From CAYNNQ01 sp051748085 (GTDB lineage Bacteria > Desulfobacterota > Desulfovibrionia > Desulfovibrionales > Desulfonatronovibrionaceae), in NCBI GenBank assembly GCA_051748085.1, contig JBNJHA010000074.1:1-9623 (forward strand): a stretch of DNA of 9,623 nt, written 5' to 3'. Made by a program: the position numbers and the translations under genes. Every line of letters starts with the position of its first letter. The stretch's first letter is position 1. This document shows positions 1 to 5,137 of this stretch, in pieces. A model generated the notes under the pieces. The model was not told the DNA's origin. It ran no database searches and saw nothing but the letters and a program-made list of their open reading frames with translations.

Positions 1-1461
1 TCAGTCCGCCATGGCTTCTTCCATGCCTGCGGTCCGTGAGGTGCAGACCATGTTCCGGCCGTTATTCTTGGCCAGATAAAGGGCGCGGTCCGCATGTTCG
101 ATTAGACTTGCTGCCGGGTACAGGGATCCCGGCTCCATTGAAGTTATCCCGATGCTGACAGTCAGGCGAATGGTATGACCCTGGTATTTCAGTCGAAGAT
201 TGGCAATTTTTTTGCGCAGTCTGTGGGCCAGAAACCAGGCCTGATTCTCCGTGGTTTCCGGAAGGATAACCGCGAATTCCTCCCCCCCGTACCTGGCCGG
301 AAAATCGGTTTCCCGGAGCGTGTTTTGCAGAATTTCCCCGATCTTTTTCAGGGCCAGATCCCCGGCCTGATGTCCGTATTTGTCGTTAATATTCTTGAAG
401 TAGTCCAGGTCGAGCATGAGCAGGCTCAAGGTGCTGGCGTGCCTTTGGTGCCTTTTTATTTCTTCCTTAAGGCGGACGTCAAAGTGATGTCTGTTGAAAA
501 TTTTTGTAAGGCCGTCGTGATCGGCCTGAATGCGTACTTTTTCGTATTTCAGGGCGTTCCGGGCTGCCAGTCCAAGGTGATTGCCCGCGTTATGAATGAT
601 CTGAATCTGATCCCGGCCAAGATCGCGGGCGTCATCGGCTATAAGCAGAATAACCCCGAAGTGTTCTTCTCCGCATTTAAGCGGTATCATAATAATGTTT
701 CCCGGTTGCGGGTAACTCAGATTGACAGAATTTTGCGAAAAATATCCAGTTTGATAGTCACGCACATTTATGTTGGTTATTTTTTGAGCTGCTTCCAGCA
801 AATGGCTGATCCATTTAGTTTCTTCTTCAGACTTGGAAAAACGGGGCAGATACAAACTGGCCTCCATCAATTTTTCCGATGAATTCCAGAAGATACCCAT
901 TGTGCATTTGTTGTTTAAAAGCTTTTTAAATTCAGTATCCGCCAGGGACATTATTTCCCGAATATTCAGAGTCTGGGCGGCCTTGGTCAAAATGCGGTTT
1001 ATGAAGGTCAATTGACTGCTTTTTCGGGCCAGTAGTTCTCTTTCAAGAGCTATTTCCCGAGTCATATAATATATATCTGAATAGAGATCATGTACCTGAA
1101 CAGCTTTTTGGATCAGTCTGTTCAATTCGTTTTGATCGACAGGGGTCCGGATAAAACCCAAGAAGGAGGAAGGGACGGATAGATTTGAGGAGATTGCTTG
1201 TCCCTGTCTGGTAATTAACGCCAATTGAACCTGGTTTTCATCGACAAGAAAGTGTTGCTCAGAGTCCATTTTTTCCCATTCTTCAAATGGAGCTATCAGG
1301 ACCGAAGGGGAGTCAGGTTCTAAGTTCTTTTCCAGGCTTGACAGTCCCGGGTTCAATATTTTGACTATGCTGTCCGCCGGCAGCGCGGACAGGATTTGTT
1401 CCCTGAATAAAGCTTCGGTTTTTAAAAACAGTATCGTCGGAGTGCTGGACTGCGTGTTCAT
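1..1461 (-). CDS. Diguanylate cyclase: receiver-like + GAF-like + GGDEF protein
   Basis: Complete 486-residue cytoplasmic enzyme predicted to make cyclic di-GMP from two GTP. The C-terminal GGDEF domain (about 310-475) has DGLTKIFNRHHF at 316-327, metal-ligand Asp351 in DLDYFKNIND, and the signature GGEEF at 392-396. An RETD I-site (383-386) lies exactly five residues before it, so the enzyme should be active and product-inhibited. Residues about 150-305 look like a GAF sensor domain. Residues about 9-125 resemble a receiver fold, but no phosphoacceptor Asp is evident (APFEEW at that place) and the conserved Lys-Pro reads Arg-Thr-Pro near 105-107. A charged helix near 128-150 probably links sensor to GAF. 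No membrane segment is seen. The ATG start has a good AGGGAG ribosome site, and the stop codon is the first three bases of the window. The GGDEF call is firm; the N-terminal domain calls are by pattern only. Confidence 0.95.
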   Translation of the reverse strand: MNTQSSTPTILFLKTEALFREQILSALPADSIVKILNPGLSSLEKNLEPDSPSVLIAPFEEWEKMDSEQHFLVDENQVQLALITRQGQAISSNLSVPSSFLGFIRTPVDQNELNRLIQKAVQVHDLYSDIYYMTREIALERELLARKSSQLTFINRILTKAAQTLNIREIMSLADTEFKKLLNNKCTMGIFWNSSEKLMEASLYLPRFSKSEEETKWISHLLEAAQKITNINVRDYQTGYFSQNSVNLSYPQPGNIIMIPLKCGEEHFGVILLIADDARDLGRDQIQIIHNAGNHLGLAARNALKYEKVRIQADHDGLTKIFNRHHFDVRLKEEIKRHQRHASTLSLLMLDLDYFKNINDKYGHQAGDLALKKIGEILQNTLRETDFPARYGGEEFAVILPETTENQAWFLAHRLRKKIANLRLKYQGHTIRLTVSIGITSMEPGSLYPAASLIEHADRALYLAKNNGRNMVCTSRTAGMEEAMAD

Positions 1462-1466
1462 TTTTA

Positions 1467-1472
1467 CTCCCT
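1467..1472 (-). promoter_or_regulatory. Ribosome binding site of the diguanylate cyclase
   Basis: AGGGAG on the minus strand, 5 bases before the ATG at 1461-1459. It supports that start codon. Confidence 0.75.
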
Positions 1473-1528
1473 TTCGGGTTTTTTAAGAAGGCAATTTAAA
1501 TTGTCAGTATTTCTGATTGTGGATTTGC

Positions 1529-1549
1529 AAAAAATAGGCCGAAAGGTCT
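1529..1549 (-). terminator. Weak intrinsic terminator-like hairpin upstream of the cyclase gene
   Basis: Read on the minus strand, a 5-bp stem AGACC-TTTC-GGCCT (one G-U pair) is followed by A and six T. It lies about 70 bases upstream of the cyclase start. It could end the transcript of the receiver-TPR gene after a long 3' end, or act as an attenuator in the cyclase leader. The stem is short, so activity is uncertain. Confidence 0.35.
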
Positions 1550-1570
1550 TAATGAAACCGAAACAGTACA

Positions 1571-1586
1571 AGGCAATTTTTTGCCT
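1571..1586. repeat. Perfect inverted repeat AGGCAA-TTTT-TTGCCT
   Basis: Six-base arms around a 4-base centre. The 9-mer AAGGCAATT at its left edge (1570-1578) recurs at 1488-1496, so on a minus-strand transcript the arm could pair with either copy. It may be a leader-RNA switch or an operator; no proof of either. Confidence 0.4.
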
Positions 1587-1659
1587 GCACGGAAAGAAAG
1601 ATACGCGGTAGGTTAAAGGAAAGAGTAGCCGGGCTGGCTATAATAAGAAAAGATATGAT

Positions 1660-1674
1660 CTTACGATTCGTAAG
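1660..1674. repeat. 15-bp dyad CTTACG-ATT-CGTAAG
   Basis: Perfect 6-bp arms with a 3-base centre, operator-like in size. On the plus strand it is followed after six bases by seven T (1681-1687), so it could also be a poor terminator. No gene ends nearby on the plus strand, which favours a protein-binding site or chance. Confidence 0.35.
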
Positions 1675-1738
1675 TGCTTGTTTTTTTAGTATATTAGCTG
1701 TTGTTTAAATGCTGCTGTTTTTGAAAGTCGGGGTATAT

Positions 1739-1783
1739 GCATGCAATTAAAATTATGGAACGGGATTTGTTAAATTTGCATGC
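1739..1783. repeat. Inverted repeat with GCATGCAA arms
   Basis: GCATGCAA at 1739-1746 and its reverse complement at 1776-1783 are separated by 29 AT-rich bases. Each arm contains a self-palindromic GCATGC. It could be a pair of half-sites for a regulator, but no function can be assigned. Confidence 0.3.
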
Positions 1784-1980
1784 GGCAAACAAGATACTTA
1801 AAAAATAGTTGTTTTTTTTATTCTTGTTCAAGCAGTCTTTTGTACTGTAGTAAATTTTATACGGATTAAGTAGGAAAAAGTTTCCTCTCTGGTATCCGTC
1901 CAGCAAATTTTTTGCTCCTCCTGCTTTTGGACTGCGGTTTGCTGAGCCCGGCTAAAGGGCAGACTTCGCTTTGTGAAGCA

Positions 1981-3324
1981 TTACGATCTGATTTTTTGCA
2001 AAAGTTTTTTGGCATTTTCCATATTTGGATCCAGCTTAAGGGCCATTTTCAGGTATCTTTCAGTGTCCGGATAGTTTTTCAGTTTATAATGCGCCCTTGC
2101 TGTCTGATAAGCGACAGCGGGATGTTTTTCGATAAGATCGGGGTTTATCTCAATGGCTTTTTCAAAATTTTGCAGTGCTCGGTAATTGTGTCCACCCTGT
2201 AGATAGGCCATGCCGATATTATAATACAGACCGCCGTCCATCGGAGCTATCTTCAGAGCCTGCTTGTAATATTTTATTGCCCCTTCCCAATCGTTTTGCT
2301 GGCGGAGATTAATGCCCATTTCATTGAACATCCACAGGTCTTCCTTGTCCAGCATATCGCCCTTGGAATCGATGGCCCGGGCCATATATTCGGTGGCCAT
2401 TTCCGGACGTTTGTCCTTTACGGATTTTGCAATGTCCATAAGCACCGAGGAAACCATGTTTGCGGCCTGTTTATGAACCTGCTTCACCGCCTGATCAAAA
2501 TGCTGTTGAGCCTCATCGTCCTGGTCCATTTCCAGGTATGTCTCTCCCATTTTAATTTTTCTTTTATGATTTAAAGGAGAAAGTGTGTCCAATTTTTTTA
2601 AGAAATCGAGTTTCTTTTCCAGGTTATTCTGAGCTTCATATAGTGTAACTAGTTTCTGCAGCGGTTTCAGATACAGCTTGTTTTGTTTTGCAGCTTGGAT
2701 ATAAAAATTTTCAGCTTGCTGCACATCATTCTTTTTAAAGTTAATATCGCCTTTAAGCATCAGTCCCGCGGCGCTGTCCGGCTTTTCTTGGAGAATGCTG
2801 TCAGCAAGTTCATCCGCTTTGTCCAGGTTCATTTTTTCTATATTTTCCTGGCACGAATCGATTTTTTCCGACAATTTGTTATTGGGTTTAACAGTCAGAG
2901 CCAGTTTCTGGATTATGGAATTGACCGAGGCCGGCTTGATAATTACATTATCCGCGCCCATTTCATATATATGTACTATGGAGTCCCGGGAGACTTCACC
3001 GCTTAAGCAGATAATTTTGCATTTTCCGGAGAATGATTTTTTAAGGGAGGAAAATTCCAGGATATTATTTTTTTCATCAATATGATGCTCTATAAAAAAG
3101 ATGATATTGGTAAAACGTTTAATAATTTTTTGGGCTTCGGCAACAGCGGTGGTTAAGTTATGATGAGTAAAAAAATTGTTTGTTTCAATTCCCAGGTATT
3201 TGAAACAGGCCTTTATGGTCCGTTGAAAAGATACATCCTGGGATACCAGAATTAAGCAACTTCCTGTTTTTAAAAAAACATGCCTGAAAATTTGATCATA
3301 TATACTTAAATTTTTGTCGGCCAT
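1981..3324 (-). CDS. Degenerate receiver domain fused to TPR repeats
   Basis: Predicted 447-residue cytoplasmic protein with no membrane segment. Residues about 22-145 have the receiver pattern: LILVSQD (24-30), LS at 107-108, and the conserved Lys130-Pro131 in VIIKP. The phosphoacceptor Asp is absent; the matching strand reads FFIEHH, with Glu79 at or next to that place. From about 150 to 445 it is helical TPR repeats, clearest at 331-361 (WMFNEMGINL...), 365-396 (GLYYNIGMAYL...) and 402-434 (AVAYQTARAHY...). Such proteins usually act as signalling scaffolds; the partner is unknown. The frame is open further upstream to a TTG at 3372, but ATG 3324 is chosen because it has an AGGA site and the TTG does not. 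The extension would also run into a repeated DNA element. It is followed downstream by the cyclase gene after 519 bases, so a shared transcript is uncertain. Confidence 0.88.
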   Translation of the reverse strand: MADKNLSIYDQIFRHVFLKTGSCLILVSQDVSFQRTIKACFKYLGIETNNFFTHHNLTTAVAEAQKIIKRFTNIIFFIEHHIDEKNNILEFSSLKKSFSGKCKIICLSGEVSRDSIVHIYEMGADNVIIKPASVNSIIQKLALTVKPNNKLSEKIDSCQENIEKMNLDKADELADSILQEKPDSAAGLMLKGDINFKKNDVQQAENFYIQAAKQNKLYLKPLQKLVTLYEAQNNLEKKLDFLKKLDTLSPLNHKRKIKMGETYLEMDQDDEAQQHFDQAVKQVHKQAANMVSSVLMDIAKSVKDKRPEMATEYMARAIDSKGDMLDKEDLWMFNEMGINLRQQNDWEGAIKYYKQALKIAPMDGGLYYNIGMAYLQGGHNYRALQNFEKAIEINPDLIEKHPAVAYQTARAHYKLKNYPDTERYLKMALKLDPNMENAKKLLQKIRS

Positions 3325-3331
3325 TAAAAAA

Positions 3332-3335
3332 TCCT
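3332..3335 (-). promoter_or_regulatory. Ribosome binding site deciding the start of the receiver-TPR gene
   Basis: AGGA on the minus strand, 7 bases before ATG 3324-3322. The alternative TTG at 3372-3370 has no purine-rich site upstream, so the shorter product is preferred. Confidence 0.6.
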
Positions 3336-3355
3336 GTTGAAAATGTTTGAGGTGG

Positions 3356-3396
3356 TGTATCTGTTCACCCAATTGTTTCGTGTGCTGAATAGTTAC
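3356..3396 (-). repeat. Direct repeat copy A (possible mobile-element end remnant)
   Basis: This 41-base element ends in the stretch TTTCGTGTGCTGAATAGTTAC and starts TGTATCTGTTC. It matches copy B at 3567-3609 over its full length with a few mismatches and a 2-base length difference in the middle. Similarity stops sharply at GTTAC in both copies. It lies just upstream of the receiver-TPR start, so it may sit in that gene's 5' leader. A sharp edge suggests the end of an insertion sequence or other dispersed element, but no transposase is present. Confidence 0.6.
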
Positions 3397-3566
3397 GAGG
3401 CGGTTTTTTTTCTGCTGTTCTTACCCCTGGAAATTTGTGTGTTTTCGGCCAGGATGATGATGGATAGAGCGGCCTGTAATTATTTCCTTGTTCACGAATA
3501 AAATAATTATGCGTGACCTGATGAGATTAGTCAAATTCAGGAATTTGGTTTTTGAAAATATGATTT

Positions 3567-3609
3567 TGTATCTGTTCGCCAAACTTTTTTTCGTGTGCTG
3601 AATAGTTAC
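3567..3609 (-). repeat. Direct repeat copy B (possible mobile-element end remnant)
   Basis: Second copy of the element at 3356-3396, in the same orientation and about 211 bases away. The last 20 bases (3590-3609) are identical to copy A. The first part differs by an A-to-G change (CTGTTCA/CTGTTCG) and by a longer T-run. The family is unknown. Confidence 0.6.
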
Positions 3610-3849
3610 ATGAATTTTAGGGTCCACCATACCCGGAGACAGCCAGTCGCTGAGCCGGAAAAAATATATACTTGTAAAATACAAATTATTTGCATATGGA
3701 ATCCCTTTTATTATTGATATATTATTCAAAATAAGCCATGGTTAGCATACAAGCCAAACAGGATGTCGTGCATTTTGCGTAACCAATTAATCGCGCATCA
3801 AGATGCTTTGGGCTTTAAAAAAATGAGTAAATTTTGAAAAGAGTAATCC

Positions 3850-3854
3850 AGAGG
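3850..3854 (+). promoter_or_regulatory. Ribosome binding site of the binding-protein gene
   Basis: AGAGG 8 bases before ATG 3863. The second in-frame ATG at 3893, which would give a shorter and more usual signal peptide, has GGAG only one base away. The upstream start is therefore kept. Confidence 0.6.
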
Positions 3855-3862
3855 TTCTATAA

Positions 3863-5137
3863 ATGATTTTTTCTGTTCAGCCGCTTTGGAGCATGAAGAC
3901 CGTAAGGTTTTGTATCTTAAGTTTTTTATTAGCAGTGCACGTTGTTTTTTCCGGTGTGGCACAAGCGGGGAACAGTTCGGAGATTGTTCTGGGAATGTCC
4001 GGCGCTTTTACGGGTGCGACCCGGAGTTTGGGCATTGAACTCTATCGGGGATCAAAGGCTTATTTTGATAAGATCAACAGCCAAGGCGGCATTTACAATC
4101 GCAAAATCAGGATAGTCGCTCTCGATGACGGTTATAATCCGGCTCCGGCGGTGCGGAACACGATTGAACTTGTGCGCGGGGAAAAGGTGTTCGCACTTTT
4201 TAATTATATAGGGACTCCGACTACAACCAGGGCCTTGCCTCTTTTGACCAAATTTTCTTCCGAAAATGTTTTTCTTTTTTGTCCTTTTACCGGGGCCAAC
4301 CCAATGCGTCAGCCCCCATATGCCAGGTACGTGTTTAATCTTCGGGCTTCCTATGATCAGGAAGTCAAAGCCCTGGTGGATAATTTTGTCGGTACCGGCA
4401 GAAAAAGAATCGCGGTTCTGCATCAGACCGATGCTTACGGACGCGGCGGCTGGCAGGGCGTAAAAAAGGCCCTGCGGGAATATGATCTGGATATTATCGC
4501 CGAAGCAACATACAAGAGGGGGGCGTCCTTTGATAAATCTTTCAGTTCCCAGGTAGAGATTCTTAAAGCTGCGGGTCCGGATGCGGTTATCTGCATTGCC
4601 TCTTATGCCGCGGCCGCGGGTTTTATTCGCGACGCCCGCAGAAGCGGTTTTGACGTGCCCATAGCCAATATTTCGTTTGTCGATTCCAGACGGATGCTCA
4701 GTCTTTTACTCAAGGCGGAAAAAGAAGATAATGAGCAATATGTGAAGAATCTAGTCAATTCACAGGTGGTGCCTTTTTATGGCCGCAAGGGGCTTTCAGC
4801 CATCAATGAATACAAGAAATGCATGCGTCAACAAAATCCTGAACCTCCGAAGAAATTTGCATATACCGACTATACATTTCAGGGATTTGGCGCGGTTAGC
4901 TTTGAAGGTTTTCTGAATGCCAAGCTGATGGTCGCCCTGTTGCGAAAGATGGGCCCCGATCCCAGACGCAGGGATATCGATAAAAATATGAACAGAATGC
5001 ATAATGTGGACCTTGGTATTGATGCCGAAATAGATTTCAGTCCTTATAAGCATCAAGGTCTGGATAAAGTGTATTTTATTACCTTCAACGGCAATAACAT
5101 TATTCCTCTGCACAAGTTCAAAGGGGCTTTTCAGTGA
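3863..5137 (+). CDS. Periplasmic LivJ/Peripla_BP_6-type ligand-binding protein
   Basis: Predicted 424-residue exported protein of the branched-chain amino acid/amide binding family. Residues 1-35 form a signal peptide: a hydrophobic stretch near 17-32, then AQA before a likely cut at 35/36. If translation began at Met11 the signal would be of standard length. The mature part begins with the family pattern IVLGMSGAFTG (41-51), YRGSKAYFDKINSQGGI (61-77) and a DD at 88-89 followed by YNPAPAV. It ends with a KLMVALL helix near 354-360. Length fits the family. No permease or ATPase genes adjoin it here. The stop overlaps the start of the kinase gene (GTGA), so the two are almost certainly co-translated. 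A role as ligand-presenting co-receptor for the kinase is likely but inferred; the ligand is not known. It could still serve a transporter encoded elsewhere. Confidence 0.93.
   Translation: MIFSVQPLWSMKTVRFCILSFLLAVHVVFSGVAQAGNSSEIVLGMSGAFTGATRSLGIELYRGSKAYFDKINSQGGIYNRKIRIVALDDGYNPAPAVRNTIELVRGEKVFALFNYIGTPTTTRALPLLTKFSSENVFLFCPFTGANPMRQPPYARYVFNLRASYDQEVKALVDNFVGTGRKRIAVLHQTDAYGRGGWQGVKKALREYDLDIIAEATYKRGASFDKSFSSQVEILKAAGPDAVICIASYAAAAGFIRDARRSGFDVPIANISFVDSRRMLSLLLKAEKEDNEQYVKNLVNSQVVPFYGRKGLSAINEYKKCMRQQNPEPPKKFAYTDYTFQGFGAVSFEGFLNAKLMVALLRKMGPDPRRRDIDKNMNRMHNVDLGIDAEIDFSPYKHQGLDKVYFITFNGNNIIPLHKFKGAFQ
5121..5126 (+). promoter_or_regulatory. Ribosome binding site of the hybrid kinase inside the binding-protein gene
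   Basis: AAGGGG lies 7 bases before a GTG start (5134-5136) that overlaps the TGA stop of the preceding gene (5135-5137). This is a classic translational-coupling arrangement and it fixes the kinase start. Confidence 0.75.

Larger units (their letters stand above)
1462..1980. other. AT-rich gene-free region with many short inverted repeats
   Basis: This gap between two minus-strand genes has no convincing coding frame. It holds an unusual number of short perfect dyads: CAATTTAAATTG (1492-1503); AGGCC-GAAA-GGTCT with one G-T pair (1536-1549); AGGCAA-TTTT-TTGCCT (1571-1586); TAGCC/GGCTA (1626-1640); CTTACG-ATT-CGTAAG (1660-1674); GCATGCAA/TTGCATGC (1739-1783); AGGAAA/TTTCCT (1872-1886); and AGCAAA/TTTGCT (1902-1916). 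Some may be operators or leader-RNA hairpins for the cyclase gene. No clear -35/-10 pair was found on the minus strand. The function is unknown. Confidence 0.5.
3325..3862. other. Divergent intergenic region between receiver-TPR and binding-protein genes
   Basis: About 540 AT-rich bases that must hold promoters for the two divergent genes, though no convincing -35/-10 or -24/-12 pair is visible. The best weak match on the plus strand is TTGTAA-17-TATGGA (3672-3700). Small dyads are TTGTA-AAA-TACAA (3672-3684) and GCATC-AA-GATGC (3795-3806). Two copies of a direct repeat of about 42 bp lie at 3356-3396 and 3567-3609. No believable gene is present. Confidence 0.5.

Noticed and set aside
1572..1585. 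Minus-strand GGC/TTGC pattern resembling a sigma-54 promoter
   Set aside because: The distance between the GG and GC elements is one base too short, and that spacing is strict for sigma-54.
1601..1644. Plus-strand GGTAGGTT followed by TATAAT, resembling part of a GEMM riboswitch or a promoter
   Set aside because: The rest of the c-di-GMP riboswitch consensus is missing, there is no plus-strand gene downstream, and no -35 fits the TATAAT.
1694..1906. 70-residue minus-strand frame in the intergenic gap
   Set aside because: TTG start with no ribosome site, no recognisable domain, composition driven by AT-rich DNA.
3325..3372. TTG start giving a 16-residue longer receiver-TPR protein
   Set aside because: No ribosome site before the TTG, while ATG 3324 has AGGA at 7 bases. 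The extension overlaps the repeated element.
3421..3729. 102-residue minus-strand frame between the divergent genes
   Set aside because: TTG start, no ribosome site, no domain, and it runs through repeat copy B. It may contain element remnants but is not supported as a gene.
4453..4475. 7-bp hairpin GCAGGGC/GCCCTGC in the binding-protein gene
   Set aside because: No T-tract follows and the loop is long; likely a by-product of coding sequence.
4608..4619. 12-base palindrome CCGCGGCCGCGG
   Set aside because: It is explained by a run of alanine codons (GCC GCG GCC GCG).
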